This document shows, piece by piece, positions 53,211 to 62,448 of a stretch of 64,000 nt of DNA; position 1 is the stretch's first letter; each line of letters begins with the position of its first letter. This stretch comes from Thermovirga lienii DSM 17291 (GTDB taxonomy: Bacteria; Synergistota; Synergistia; Synergistales; Thermovirgaceae). The DNA is taken from NCBI GenBank assembly GCA_000233775.1, contig CP003096.1:1824501-1888500 (forward strand), written 5' to 3'. Below the pieces are notes generated by a model. It saw nothing but the letters and a program-made list of their open reading frames with translations, searched no databases and was not told the DNA's origin. The position numbers were made by a program, and so were the translations under genes.

Positions 53211-54086
53211 CTACCATCCTCTTTCTTGGAGTTTTACTTCCAGGGTTTCAATCTCTAATCCATCCATGGGTTCTCCTATGTCCTCTGAAACCTTAAGCAG
53301 CATTTCTGGATCGCTCCAATAAGTTACTGCCATTACTATGGACCTTGCCATCTTTTCGGGATCCTTAGATTTGAAAATTCCGCTCCCCACAAACACTCCA
53401 TCAGCCCCCAGCTCCATCATCAAAGCAGCATCGGCAGGCGTAGCCACTCCTCCTGCAGCAAAGTTGACCACCGGCAACCTTCCTAGCTCCTTGATCTTTT
53501 GCAGAAGCTCCACTGGCGCTTGTATCTCCTTTGCGTAAGTTGCCAGTTCCTCAAAAGGCATGCCTTGCACTCTTCTTATCTCTGACATGACGGTTCGCAT
53601 GTGTTTTACAGCTTCAACGATGTTTCCTGTCCCTGCTTCGCCCTTGGTCCTTATCATGGCAGCTCCCTCTGCAATCCTTCTTAGAGCCTCTCCCAAGTTT
53701 CTAGCCCCGCACACAAACGGCACGCTGAAGTTGTGCTTATCGATGTGATATTTATCGTCCGCCGGAGTCAAAACTTCAGACTCGTCTATGAAATCCACTC
53801 CCATAGCTTCTAGGATCCGGGCTTCTACAATGTGGCCGATTCTGACCTTGGCCATTACGGGAATCGACACGGCCTCCATTATTTCCTTGATCTTGCTTAT
53901 CTTGGCCATTCTGGCCACGCCTCCGGCCTTTCGGATATCCGCCGGAACCCTCTCAAGAGCCATAACCGCAACTGCTCCAGCTTGTTCTGCAATCCTTGCC
54001 TGTTCCGCAGTGGTTACATCCATTATCACTCCGCCCTTGAACATCTCCGCAAATCCCTTTTTGATTTCCCATGTGCCTTTTTCCAT
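53211..54086 (-). CDS. pdxS: Pyridoxal 5'-phosphate synthase subunit PdxS
   Basis: This 291-aa (beta/alpha)8 synthase makes PLP from ribose 5-phosphate, glyceraldehyde 3-phosphate and ammonia. Motifs are [34 protein letters not shown] with a catalytic lysine, and [14 protein letters not shown] with the phosphate site. I use ATG at 54086 ([12 protein letters not shown]), 9 bases after AAGGGGG, instead of an 11-codon longer frame. Confidence 0.95.
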   Translation of the reverse strand: MEKGTWEIKKGFAEMFKGGVIMDVTTAEQARIAEQAGAVAVMALERVPADIRKAGGVARMAKISKIKEIMEAVSIPVMAKVRIGHIVEARILEAMGVDFIDESEVLTPADDKYHIDKHNFSVPFVCGARNLGEALRRIAEGAAMIRTKGEAGTGNIVEAVKHMRTVMSEIRRVQGMPFEELATYAKEIQAPVELLQKIKELGRLPVVNFAAGGVATPADAALMMELGADGVFVGSGIFKSKDPEKMARSIVMAVTYWSDPEMLLKVSEDIGEPMDGLEIETLEVKLQERGW

Positions 54087-54118
54087 CCTAATCATCCCCC
54101 TTAAACATATATTGTTCA

Positions 54119-54130
54119 AGGGACGTCCCT
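54119..54130. promoter_or_regulatory. 12-bp palindrome upstream of pdxS
   Basis: AGGGACGTCCCT is a perfect palindrome 33 bases upstream of the pdxS start. It may be an operator. No known regulator for it is encoded nearby. Confidence 0.25.
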
Positions 54131-54404
54131 GCTATTACAATACTTGCCCTCTTTATTTTTTAAAATATCCAGTTGTACACGAAATAAAACCCCATCTGGC
54201 ACCACCCCACCCTCGGGGGTCAGTATCAAAAGCGCGCTAGACTCTTACATTTGTTAAAATCTAAGAGCAAATGGAATAAAGAATGCCAAAGAGAATAGAT
54301 ATGAAGAAAGCTGCTGCGGCTATAATCTATAAAAATGGGAAATAATTATTAACAGCCCCACAAGCTGAAAATCACCAGCAAGAATGAAATAAGGAGTGAC
54401 CGAA

Positions 54405-55277
54405 ATGAAAGATATCTCTAGTTCGACCAAGGAAACTCTGCTTAAACTGCAAAAAAACGAGATTACTGAACACTACATATACAAGCGCCTGACCCGCAGA
54501 ATGAAGGGAGAAAACCAAAAGGTCCTGCTCAAAATCGCAGAGGACGAAATGCGCCATGCAAAAATATGGCAAAAGTACACCAAAAGCGCTACAAAGCCCA
54601 ATATGTTAAAGGTTTTCTTTTATTTGATATTGGCCATTTTGTTCGGGGTCACCTTCGCGATAAAGATAATGGAACGGGGCGAGCTATCTGCAGAAGAAGC
54701 CTACCAATCCATCGCAGAGGAAGTTCCTGAAGCTGAGCAGGTGGCAAAAGAAGAAGAGGAGCACGAAAATGCCCTAATAGAAATGCTTGACGAAGAACGT
54801 CTAAAATACATCGGCTCCATGGTATTGGGGCTCAACGACGCCTTGGTGGAACTTTCCGGCGCCCTTGCTGGATTCACCTTCGCCCTGACAGAAAGCCGCC
54901 TCGTTGGCGTCGCAGGACTTATAACCGGCGTGGCCGCTACCCTGTCAATGGGAGCTTCTGAGTATCTATCTCAGCGTTCAGAATCAGGAGAACTTCACCC
55001 CCTTAAAGCCGCCATTTATACGGGCATCGCTTACCTAATAACGGTGACCCTCCTGGTAGCTCCCTATTTCATAGTGCCAAACGTCTACCTTGCACTGCTT
55101 TGGGCGCTCTTTGACGCCTTTTTGGTTATATTGTTCTTCTCCTACTTCGTCTCGATAGTCAAGGACACTCCTTTTAGGCCCGCCTTACTTGAGATGAGTT
55201 GCATAAGTTTCGGGGTGGCTGCAGTATCATTTGCTATAGGACTTTTGGCAAGAAAGTTTATTCCAGTGGAACTTTAA
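54405..55277 (+). CDS. Ferritin-like/VIT1 fusion metal transporter (MbfA-type), copy 2
   Basis: This 290-aa paralogue closely resembles the protein at 39083-39955, nearly identical through the VIT domain and more diverged in the ferritin-like part (EITEHYIYKRL; AEDEMRHAK). I use the ATG at 54405 (8 bases after AAGGAG) rather than the GTG at 54396. It is followed by its own nitroreductase copy. Both copies are intact, so both may be used. Confidence 0.9.
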   Translation: MKDISSSTKETLLKLQKNEITEHYIYKRLTRRMKGENQKVLLKIAEDEMRHAKIWQKYTKSATKPNMLKVFFYLILAILFGVTFAIKIMERGELSAEEAYQSIAEEVPEAEQVAKEEEEHENALIEMLDEERLKYIGSMVLGLNDALVELSGALAGFTFALTESRLVGVAGLITGVAATLSMGASEYLSQRSESGELHPLKAAIYTGIAYLITVTLLVAPYFIVPNVYLALLWALFDAFLVILFFSYFVSIVKDTPFRPALLEMSCISFGVAAVSFAIGLLARKFIPVEL

Positions 55278-55316
55278 CCATCCTGCGTAATAAATGCCAA
55301 TTTAGGGGGGAAAGAC

Positions 55317-55919
55317 ATGGGAAGAGAGGCGCAGACAAAATTTGCAGTACATGAGTCTATAAAAAAGCGGTGTAGCCCCAGAGCCTTTTCTGATTACTTG
55401 CCCACATTTGAGGAGCTGGGGTCGCTGCTCGAAGCTGCCCGATGGGCTCCAAGCTGTTTCAATGGCCAACCCTGGAGGTTCATACTGGCCCGCAAAGACC
55501 AAGAAGAGCTTTACCAAACCATCTTTGAGTGCCTTGTAGACAAAAACCAGAAATGGGCCTACCAGGCTCCAGTTCTGGGAATCATGGCAGCAAAAAAGAC
55601 CTTCGACTACAACGGCAAGCCTAACTTTTGGTCTGATTTCGACTGCGGCCTTGCCATGGGGCAGCTTGTGCTTCAAGCTGAGATTTTGGGTCTCAGCGTT
55701 CACATTATGGCCGGGTTCCATAAGGACAAAGCCAAGGAAGTCTTCAACATTCCTGAGGACTTTGAGCCTTTGGTCGCTTTTGCCATTGGCAGAAAAGGAG
55801 ACCCCGACACACTGCCTGAAGAATACGCAGAACAAGAAAAGGCCCCCAGGGAACGCAAGAGCCTGCAGGAACTGGTATTTGGCAAAGAATGGGGCAAGCC
55901 AGTTGAGTGGCTAGAGTAA
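55317..55919 (+). CDS. Nitroreductase family protein, copy 2
   Basis: This 200-aa FMN-type oxidoreductase is a paralogue of the protein at 39984-40586. It shares AARWAPSCFNGQPWRF and GDPDTLPEEYAEQEKAPRER. It starts at an ATG with AGGGGGG upstream, 39 bases after the ferritin-VIT stop. Directly after it comes a remnant of the OpuC-type receptor gene. Confidence 0.88.
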   Translation: MGREAQTKFAVHESIKKRCSPRAFSDYLPTFEELGSLLEAARWAPSCFNGQPWRFILARKDQEELYQTIFECLVDKNQKWAYQAPVLGIMAAKKTFDYNGKPNFWSDFDCGLAMGQLVLQAEILGLSVHIMAGFHKDKAKEVFNIPEDFEPLVAFAIGRKGDPDTLPEEYAEQEKAPRERKSLQELVFGKEWGKPVEWLE

Positions 55920-55947
55920 CCTAAGGCTCAATTACTACGCTCCCCAA

Positions 55948-56206
55948 GACTCCAGGATAGCCAAGCTAAACCTGACGATGCTGGAGGACGACAAGGGCTT
56001 CTTCCCAGATTACAGCGCTGCATATGTCATTGATATGAAGACATTGGATAAATATCTGGCAATCCTGCCACCTGCCAATACTCGAAAAGCTGAGTGGTAA
56101 GATAGACGAAAAGGCCATGTCCACCTTAAATGGGCGTTACGACAACGGCGAAGAAGCCGAGGACATAGCAAGAGATTTCCTCACAGAAATAGGCCTTATT
56201 GATTAA
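55948..56206 (+). pseudogene. 3' fragment of a second OpuC-type binding-protein gene
   Basis: Homologous to the last 85 codons of the receptor gene at 45621-46541: DSRIAKLNL, MLEDDKGFFPDYSAAYVIDM, then LNGRYDNGEE and a matching stop. A 7-base tandem duplication (CTGCCAC repeated as CTGCC) shifts the frame in the middle. The 5' two-thirds and all upstream operon genes are missing. It is the relic of a duplicated operon deleted down to the nitroreductase gene. Confidence 0.88.
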
Positions 56207-56238
56207 GGCTCGCACTACTATTTAAGGATTACTACAAA

Positions 56239-56270
56239 GCGCTGTCGGTTCCACTGCCGGCAGCGTTTTT
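56239..56270 (+). terminator. terminator after the receptor-gene remnant
   Basis: CGCTGTCGG and CCGGCAGCG pair (one G-U) around an 8-base loop and are followed by TTTTT. It lies between the remnant and the convergent toxin gene. Confidence 0.75.
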
Positions 56271-56271
56271 A

Positions 56272-56541
56272 TCACAATTTCCAAAGCTCTCTATATATCT
56301 CTCCTCGCAATCCAATACGAATAACTAAAACTGTAAGTTTCTTGTCCTGAATATCATAAATTATTCGATAGTCTCCAACTCTAATACGATACAATGAGTT
56401 TTCTCCAGCTAACTTACAAACTCCATTAGGCCTTGGGTTTGTAGCCAAAGAACTAATAGCATCCCCTATCCGTTTCTGATCCCTTCTAGAAAGCTTCTTC
56501 AGGGTCTTTTCTACAGATTTCGTTACATACACTGAATACAT
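56272..56541 (-). CDS. RelE/ParE-superfamily toxin
   Basis: This 89-aa protein of the RelE fold starts MYSVYVTKSVEKTLKKL. It has the basic DQKRIGDAI helix, NSLYRIRVGDYRIIYDI and a C-terminal strand VLVIRIGLRGEIY. Arginines in the RVGDYR segment are typical of ribosome-dependent mRNA interferases. It lies 8 bases after the antitoxin gene. Toxicity has not been shown. Confidence 0.87.
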   Translation of the reverse strand: MYSVYVTKSVEKTLKKLSRRDQKRIGDAISSLATNPRPNGVCKLAGENSLYRIRVGDYRIIYDIQDKKLTVLVIRIGLRGEIYRELWKL

Positions 56542-56549
56542 GATATCTC

Positions 56550-56801
56550 TTAAAGACCAAGCTTCCTAGCTACTTCTTCCCAAGCTATTATCTCCTCAGA
56601 CTCGGATAGGGCCCTACGCGCCAGCTTCACATCAATTGTGTCCTCAATCTTCTCCAAAAGTTCCATATCTTCAATGGGAACAATAGCAGCAACATGTTTG
56701 CCCCTGCGATTAATCAAAATACGCTCCTTTGCGTAGGTTGCCTGGTTCACCAAATCAGCAAAATTTGAACGAGCTTCAGTGATAGTCATTTCTTTGCCCA
56801 T
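56550..56801 (-). CDS. Phd/YefM-family antitoxin
   Basis: This 83-aa antitoxin starts with the Phd/YefM DNA-binding fold (TITEARSNFADLVNQATY, RILINRRGKHVAAIVP) and has an acidic C-terminal helix that would wrap the toxin. It is the first gene of the toxin-antitoxin operon and presumably represses it through the palindrome just upstream. Confidence 0.88.
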   Translation of the reverse strand: MGKEMTITEARSNFADLVNQATYAKERILINRRGKHVAAIVPIEDMELLEKIEDTIDVKLARRALSESEEIIAWEEVARKLGL

Positions 56802-56840
56802 TACTCCCCCTCCTCCCCCAACAACTGTACGTTATTTATT

Positions 56841-56861
56841 ATATGTACATTACGTACATAT
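56841..56861 (-). promoter_or_regulatory. operator palindrome of the toxin-antitoxin operon
   Basis: ATATGTAC-ATTAC-GTACATAT is a perfect 8-bp inverted repeat 40 bases upstream of the antitoxin start. A further TGTACGT half-site lies at 56826. Phd/YefM proteins bind such TGTACA-like repeats; YefM sites share this core. Confidence 0.75.
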
Positions 56862-56940
56862 TTTACAACATCTTCTAACCCTTGTCAGCGGGAAAAACGA
56901 AGCCTGTCGCTGTAGTCAAACGCATCACAGGTGATCCGCA

Positions 56941-57000
56941 ATGCAAGATATACCTAGTTCAACAAGGAATCTCTGCTGAGGCTGCAAAAAAACGAGATTG
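56941..57000 (+). pseudogene. degraded 5' end of a third ferritin-VIT gene
   Basis: Clearly similar to the first 60 bases of the gene at 54405 (MQDIPSSTRNLC against MKDISSSTKETL), with small indels and a stop. It is another relic of the duplicated block. The sequence stops matching near the motif AAAAAAACGAGATT. Confidence 0.7.
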
Positions 57001-57240
57001 GAGCAGCACACCGAAGAGGATTCCGGAGTAGCTTTGGATGTAATGTGCCATACCCTTGAGTCTTTAGGATACAGAGTGGTCAGCAAGGTCAAAGCGTTTG
57101 GCCTGTTTGCTGAAGGAGAAGCAAAAAACGACAAAAAGGCATTGAATCAAGCCTACAATGCTGGAGAAAAACTCTTTAAAGCGATTAATTTGAGAAATAA
57201 AATTATGCAACAAGTAGGAGAAGGACTGTTTAAGAAGTAA
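57001..57240 (+). pseudogene. 3' end of a flavodoxin-like reductase gene
   Basis: An open frame of about 80 codons with no proper start. It contains HTLESLGYRVVSKVKAFGLF and KKALNQAYNAGEKLFKAIN. This looks like the C-terminus of multimeric-flavodoxin/NADPH-dependent FMN reductase proteins. It abuts the ferritin-VIT relic, so it appears to be a truncated gene rather than a functional small one. The assignment is tentative. Confidence 0.45.
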
Positions 57241-57422
57241 AGATCAAGCATTTAGAAGGCTTTTTTCCCACTCTCGCTCTTTTCTCATATTTCTTTGCAT
57301 ATTGCTCCTTCTTACTCTTCAACTACACCAACTGCCCGCTGCGCATTTTATTTGCGTCTCCTATGCATAGTCATAACATTTTCTAGCTCCTCTAAGCGAA
57401 AAAGCCAAAGTGCTTGATGAGA

Positions 57423-57579
57423 ATTTCAGTATACAACACCAAAAGTAAAGACCCGACCCTAAATTTTGCTACTGCCAGGTATAACCCTTATATGCGAAAA
57501 CATTATGAGAACCTAAAAAAATCAGGGAAACCAGGCAAATTAGCTAGAACTGCTGCAAACGCAGGAAAAGTCCCCTTTC
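57423..57579 (+). pseudogene. possible IS110-family transposase C-terminal remnant
   Basis: A short frame with NPYMRKHYENLKKSGKPGKLA recalls the NP-x-RR-x-Y-x-GKP-K segment at the end of IS110-type transposases. It lacks the rest of the gene and runs up to the end of the convergent aminotransferase gene. Weak but plausible; it suggests that mobile DNA bordered the glycan cluster. Confidence 0.4.
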
Positions 57580-58737
57580 TTATCCTCCCAGAACCTTCCT
57601 TATAACCCCTATCACCCTCTCCTGCTCCTCTTCCGCAAGGCTGGAGCCGGAAGGGAGGCAGAGGCCTTTCTTAAAAAGCCCGTCAGATATGCTTACCCCA
57701 TCTTCATGGGTAAAATACTCACACCCGGCAAAAAGAGGCTGCAGGTGCATCGGCTTCCACACCGGCCGGGATTCAATATTTTCCCCCTCCAGGGCATTTA
57801 TCAAATCCAGGGGGGATGCGGAAAGTTTTTCCTCATCCACCGTCATCACCGTAAGCCAGCGGTTGGACCTGCCGAAAGAGGCTTCCGGCATGAAACCTAT
57901 CCCCTCTATATCCCCGAGGGCCTGCTGATACCTTAAAAAAACCTCCCTTCTCCTGGCTACCCTTTCCTCGATAACCCTGAGCTGTCCCCTTCCTATGCCG
58001 GCCAGGACATTGCTCATGCGGTAGTTGTATCCCATCTCGCTGTGCTGGTACCACACCGCCCTGTCCCGCGCCTGGGTAGCCCAGAACCTTGCCTTTTCCA
58101 GGGCCTTTACATCGTCAGACACCAGCATCCCGCCGCCGGAAGTAGTTATTATCTTATTGCCGTTGAAGGAAAAAACGCCGAAATCCCCTAAGCTTCCGCA
58201 CTTCTTCCCTTTATATGTAGCCCCCAGGGCTTCAGCAGCATCTTCCACCACCGGCACCCCGTATTCCCGGCATATCTGAAGTATCGGCTCCATATCCGCA
58301 CTCTGCCCGTAGAGGTCAACTGCCACTACTGCCTTAGGCAGCCTCCCTTTCCTCTCTGCCCACTTAAAAGCCTTCCTGAGCGCGGACGGGGACATATTCC
58401 AGCTTGCCGGCTCCGAATCGATAAAAACCGGCACCCCTCCCTGATACAGAACCGGGTTTACACTGGCTATAAAGGTGAGGGTAGAGCAGAAAACCACATC
58501 ACCCTTCCCTACCCCTAAAAGCCTTAAGGCCAGGTGAATCCCGGCCGTACCCGAACTTAAGGCTACTGCTCCCTTAACCCCCACATATTCTGCCAGCTCC
58601 CTTTCAAAGGCATCTACATGCGGCCCTAAGGGGGCTATCCAGTTGTCCCGAAAAGCCTGTTTTATGTACTCCTCCTCATAACCGCTCAGGTGGGGAGGGG
58701 AGAGGTAGATGCGCGGTTTTTCAGCTTTCATTCCCAC
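57580..58737 (-). CDS. DegT/DnrJ/EryC1/StrS-family sugar aminotransferase (PglE-like)
   Basis: This 385-aa PLP enzyme is of the sugar-aminotransferase type. Motifs are YLSPPHLSGYEEEYI, the substrate loop WIAPLGPHVDAFE, and VALSSGTAGIHLALRLLGVG. The catalytic Lys is in FSFNGNKIITTSGGGML. PglE-like enzymes make UDP-4-amino sugars in the bacillosamine route. It is the last gene of the reverse-strand glycan cluster. The matching dehydratase (PglF) is not in this window. Confidence 0.88.
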   Translation of the reverse strand: MGMKAEKPRIYLSPPHLSGYEEEYIKQAFRDNWIAPLGPHVDAFERELAEYVGVKGAVALSSGTAGIHLALRLLGVGKGDVVFCSTLTFIASVNPVLYQGGVPVFIDSEPASWNMSPSALRKAFKWAERKGRLPKAVVAVDLYGQSADMEPILQICREYGVPVVEDAAEALGATYKGKKCGSLGDFGVFSFNGNKIITTSGGGMLVSDDVKALEKARFWATQARDRAVWYQHSEMGYNYRMSNVLAGIGRGQLRVIEERVARRREVFLRYQQALGDIEGIGFMPEASFGRSNRWLTVMTVDEEKLSASPLDLINALEGENIESRPVWKPMHLQPLFAGCEYFTHEDGVSISDGLFKKGLCLPSGSSLAEEEQERVIGVIRKVLGG

Positions 58738-58746
58738 TTTCCCCTT

Positions 58747-59394
58747 TCATAAGTTAAGATTTTTAATAACCCGGGCTGGAACCCCCACTGCCACCACCCG
58801 GGAAGGGATATCATGGACAACGGCTGCCCCTCCCCCTATTATGCTACCATCCCCTATACTTCTCATATTTATAACACAGGCACTTAAGCCCAGATAGGCC
58901 CCCTCGCCAATCCTGACATCCCCTGCCACATTAACCCCCGGCATCAGGCTTACAAAATCAGAAAGCACCGTGTCATGCCCGATAAAACACCCAGGATTAA
59001 CTATGCAGAAACTTCCCAGAACCACATTGGTGGTTATTATGCTGCCGGCACATATAATAGAGCCTTCCCCTATCCTGACATGCCTGGACATCATCGCCGA
59101 AGGGTGGATAAGGGTGGCAAACTCAAACCCTGCCCCTTTAAGCTCACAGGCCAGCCTCTTTCTTATGCTGGCATCAGCAACAGCCAAAGCCAGATGGAGT
59201 TTTTCCCTCATATCATATAAATCTTCAGTCTTTCCTATTATCGGGTAGCCTTCCGGGGTAAACCCTTCCTTGAAATCATCGATAAAGCCTATAAACTCCC
59301 ATACCTTTTCTTTTCTGTTTATATCCTCCACCAGCCAGGCCACTTCCCGCCCCAGTCCGCCTGCGCCTATGATGACCAAAGGTTTTTTCTCCAT
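58747..59394 (-). CDS. NeuD/PglD-family sugar O/N-acyltransferase
   Basis: This 215-aa protein has an N-terminal nucleotide-sugar-binding domain (VIIGAGGLGREVAWLVEDI) and a left-handed beta-helix of hexapeptide repeats (about 95-205; IGEGSIICAGSIITTNVVLG, GHDTVLSD). It probably acetylates the 4-amino sugar formed by the adjacent aminotransferase. The genes are 9 bases apart, so they are co-transcribed. Confidence 0.88.
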   Translation of the reverse strand: MEKKPLVIIGAGGLGREVAWLVEDINRKEKVWEFIGFIDDFKEGFTPEGYPIIGKTEDLYDMREKLHLALAVADASIRKRLACELKGAGFEFATLIHPSAMMSRHVRIGEGSIICAGSIITTNVVLGSFCIVNPGCFIGHDTVLSDFVSLMPGVNVAGDVRIGEGAYLGLSACVINMRSIGDGSIIGGGAAVVHDIPSRVVAVGVPARVIKNLNL

Positions 59395-59416
59395 GCCTTA
59401 TTCCTTCCTTTGGTTT

Positions 59417-60055
59417 TTATTCTTCTTCTCTGGCTGACTCAGCTTCAACCAGCATTTCTGTTCCCATAAACTCTGGCATAGTAGCACATCCCTCTGCATT
59501 TATACCTTCTCTTTTCAATACCTTAAGCAATGTCATGAAAAGTATCTTTATATCCAGCCACAATGACCAATTGTCAACATACCATACATCAAGCCTAAAT
59601 CTTTCTTCCCAGGTTAGATTATTTCGGCCGTTAACCTGTGCCCAGCCTGTTATTCCTGGCTTTACTTCATGCCTGCGCGCCTGTTCCGGTGTATAACGCG
59701 TCAGATACTGCATCAAAAGAGGCCGAGGCCCTACCAGACTCATATCCCCCTTTAATACATTAAAAAGCTCCGGCAGTTCATCTAAACTGGTACTCCGCAA
59801 AAAAATCCCCAGCCTAGTAAGCCTCTGCTCATCGGGAAGAAGATTTCCTTCTTCATCCCTCTCATCAGTCATAGTGCGAAACTTATACATACTAAAAGGC
59901 TTTCCCCCAAGGCCTGGTCGAATCTGGCTGAAAATAACCGGTTTTCCCATATTTAGATATACCGCCAGCGCAATCAGCAACATAAAAGGGAAAAACAAAA
60001 CCAGCAAAAAAAAGGAAATCAATATATCGAAAAATCTTTTTAAAAAAAGCTTCAT
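59417..60055 (-). CDS. Undecaprenyl-phosphate sugar phosphotransferase (PglC type)
   Basis: This 212-aa monotopic sugar transferase has a membrane re-entrant helix (ISFFLLVLFFPFMLLIALAV). It carries the conserved KPVIFSQIRPGLGGKPF and MYKFRTMTDERD with the DE catalytic region, then LDELPELFNVLKGDMSLVGP and PGITGWAQVNGRN. It attaches the first sugar phosphate to the lipid carrier. With the flanking PglD- and PglE-like genes it forms the start of a glycan-assembly line. Confidence 0.92.
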   Translation of the reverse strand: MKLFLKRFFDILISFFLLVLFFPFMLLIALAVYLNMGKPVIFSQIRPGLGGKPFSMYKFRTMTDERDEEGNLLPDEQRLTRLGIFLRSTSLDELPELFNVLKGDMSLVGPRPLLMQYLTRYTPEQARRHEVKPGITGWAQVNGRNNLTWEERFRLDVWYVDNWSLWLDIKILFMTLLKVLKREGINAEGCATMPEFMGTEMLVEAESAREEE

Positions 60056-60067
60056 AATTTTATCACC

Positions 60068-61297
60068 CTATTTTTCAACCAGCTCCAAAAGTACATTTTC
60101 TAAACGTGAAGCCAAAAATTTAAAATCATAATTCTTTAATACATATTCCCTGCCTTTCAATCCCATTTCCAGCCTTTCTTCCGGTTTCATATAAAAGAGT
60201 TCCTTCACTGCTTCTGCCAATGCCACAGGATCTTCTGGGGGTATAGATACTCCCGCCCCTGCTTCTTTAACCGGATCATTAAAAGCTTCTACTGCCCATA
60301 TTATAGGCTTTGCCATGATAAAGTAGTCAAAAAGTTTATTAGGACTGACTCCCCATCTGAAAACACTTGATTTTTTTAAAATCATCAAAAAAGCATCTGC
60401 TTTACTTAGATTATAATGTATTTCATTTTTGGGAATTGGATCTTTAAAAATTACATTTTTTAAATTAAGTTTTTCAGCCAACATCTGTAAATTATGTTTT
60501 TCCGGTCCTTCCCCTATTAAACGGAATATTATTCTATCTTCAAACCCTTCTTCCTGTAATTTTTGAGCCGCATACAAAATAATTTCCAGGTTATTCGCCA
60601 ACCCATGAGCACCAGCATACATGACTGTAAACTTGCCATCTGCTTTTTTATTTAAATCCATATTAGGGAACAAATCTGTATCAATTCCATTAGGTATCCA
60701 TACCACCTTTTCTTCTTTTATGCCCAAATCTCTAATATACTGCGCTGCTCCGGGTAAAAGTACAATTATTCTCTCTGCCTTCCGATAGAGGTATTTTTCC
60801 AGCCAAGCAAGCAGAATGATGAAAGGATGATATTTAGATATTCTGCCTAAATCAATAAGGGACTGCGGCCAAAGATCCCTTATTTCTACTACAAAAGGTA
60901 TCTTGTATTTATCAGCCAGCCTAGCAGCAGATAAAGCTGCAAACGGATGCGGAGAGGACCCTATAATTACATCTGGCTTTTCATTATCTCCAGCAAAGTA
61001 ATTGTTAAAACGCAATCTCCAACTGAAGACAAACATATTAAATAACCGCCTGATCGTATTTCCCTCATAAGGTGGAGTATCAATCCATAAAAACCTTATT
61101 CCATCCAAGAACTCCTCTTTATATTTCCTCCCCATCGGTAATTCAGCATTATATTTACCAACTCCATGCTGAAAGTTAGAAGCAATAATAGTTACTTTAT
61201 GTCCCTTTTTTACCAGTTCTTTTGCCAAACTGTAATGCCTGCTCCCTCCTGGCACAGAAGGATGAATGGCATAATGATTTACAAGCCAGATATTAAT
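60068..61297 (-). CDS. Glycosyltransferase family 4 (WbuB-like), probable AUU start
   Basis: A GT-B glycosyltransferase of about 409 aa. An N-terminal domain begins NIWLVNHYAIHPSVPGGSRH, and a C-terminal donor domain has FTVMYAGAHGLANNLEIIL and the E-x7-E region ending in AVEAFNDPVKEAGAG. The usual MNIWLVNHYA beginning of this family is present but its first codon is ATT at 61297, with AGGAGGG 6 bases upstream. The GTG at 61255 would remove 14 conserved residues. The region is AT-rich compared with the rest of the window. Confidence 0.82.
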   Translation of the reverse strand: MNIWLVNHYAIHPSVPGGSRHYSLAKELVKKGHKVTIIASNFQHGVGKYNAELPMGRKYKEEFLDGIRFLWIDTPPYEGNTIRRLFNMFVFSWRLRFNNYFAGDNEKPDVIIGSSPHPFAALSAARLADKYKIPFVVEIRDLWPQSLIDLGRISKYHPFIILLAWLEKYLYRKAERIIVLLPGAAQYIRDLGIKEEKVVWIPNGIDTDLFPNMDLNKKADGKFTVMYAGAHGLANNLEIILYAAQKLQEEGFEDRIIFRLIGEGPEKHNLQMLAEKLNLKNVIFKDPIPKNEIHYNLSKADAFLMILKKSSVFRWGVSPNKLFDYFIMAKPIIWAVEAFNDPVKEAGAGVSIPPEDPVALAEAVKELFYMKPEERLEMGLKGREYVLKNYDFKFLASRLENVLLELVEK

Positions 61298-61308
61298 ACT
61301 AAACCCTC

Positions 61309-62430
61309 CTAAATTAGATAATCCGCTTTATGATTTTGGACCAAAATCTCCACTACCTTCTCCCCTGCCCTGCCATCTCCATACAGTGAAACGCTGAAGT
61401 CAAAATCTCTATGCATAAAAGTCTGTTCCAAATTCAAAATCTTCTCATAATCTGCCCCTGCCAAACAGTTAAAACCATGGGCAACTAATTCTACCCATTC
61501 CGTTTCTTCCCGCAAGGTTATACAAGGCTTGCCAAAAAAGAAAGCTTCCTTCTGCAAGCCGCCACTGTCGGTAAAGACCCCTCGGCAGTTTTTCAGGAGA
61601 GTCAGCATATCAAAATACCCTACCGGTTCCATTATTTTAACATAAGAAAATTTTATCTCATTTTCTTTTATCCTTTTAGACGCACGGGGATGAAGAGGAA
61701 CAACTACAGGAATTTTCCTTCCTATATCATCCAAAGCTCTTGCTATAGAAGCAAGCCTTAAAATATCATCCGTATTCTCTGCCCGGTGCAGAGTAGCTAG
61801 ATAAAAATTATTTTTGTATTCTTGCAGAATATCAGACACTTCCCGACCGGGGACTGCTATTTTTTGATAAAATAATACTGCATCATACATAACATCCCCT
61901 ACATTATAAATCCGAGCCTCCGACCAGCTCTCTACCCCTTCCGCCTGAAGGTTTCTTACTGCTGTTTCAGTAGGGCAAAAAAGCCATCTGGAAACACGGT
62001 CAGTAAGTATACGGTTTACCTCCTCTGGCATTCGCATGTTAAACGAACGCAAACCTGCCTCTACATGTGCCACCGGTATATGCAGCTTCACAGCTGCTAA
62101 GGCGCCGGCTAAAGTAGAATTCGTATCTCCATATACCAACACTGCATCAGGTTTTTCTTTTAGAAGAACTTTCTCTATCTTCTCCAACATCCTACCGGTC
62201 ATAGCCCCATGAGATGTTCCACCTATGCCCAAATGATAATCAGGTCTAGGTATTCTCATTTCCTCAAAAAAGACATCCGACATATTTGCATCATAATGTT
62301 GACCCGTATGTATTATTACTTCTTCTATAACCTTTTCCCCTTTTTCCCTATTAAATTCTGCAATCGCTCTAGACACCACCGCTGCTTTCACAAACTGCGG
62401 CCTAGCTCCTACTATCGTAACGATCTTCAT
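61309..62430 (-). CDS. wecB: UDP-N-acetylglucosamine 2-epimerase
   Basis: This 373-aa non-hydrolysing epimerase converts UDP-GlcNAc to UDP-ManNAc. Motifs are VGARPQFVKAAVVSRAI, HTGQHYDANMSDVFF, HVEAGLRSFNMRMPEEVNR and the active-site TDSGGLQKEAFFFGKP. It is encoded between two glycosyltransferases and supplies an activated sugar for the surface glycan. Confidence 0.93.
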   Translation of the reverse strand: MKIVTIVGARPQFVKAAVVSRAIAEFNREKGEKVIEEVIIHTGQHYDANMSDVFFEEMRIPRPDYHLGIGGTSHGAMTGRMLEKIEKVLLKEKPDAVLVYGDTNSTLAGALAAVKLHIPVAHVEAGLRSFNMRMPEEVNRILTDRVSRWLFCPTETAVRNLQAEGVESWSEARIYNVGDVMYDAVLFYQKIAVPGREVSDILQEYKNNFYLATLHRAENTDDILRLASIARALDDIGRKIPVVVPLHPRASKRIKENEIKFSYVKIMEPVGYFDMLTLLKNCRGVFTDSGGLQKEAFFFGKPCITLREETEWVELVAHGFNCLAGADYEKILNLEQTFMHRDFDFSVSLYGDGRAGEKVVEILVQNHKADYLI

Positions 62431-62448
62431 GGCAATAACTCCTCAATC

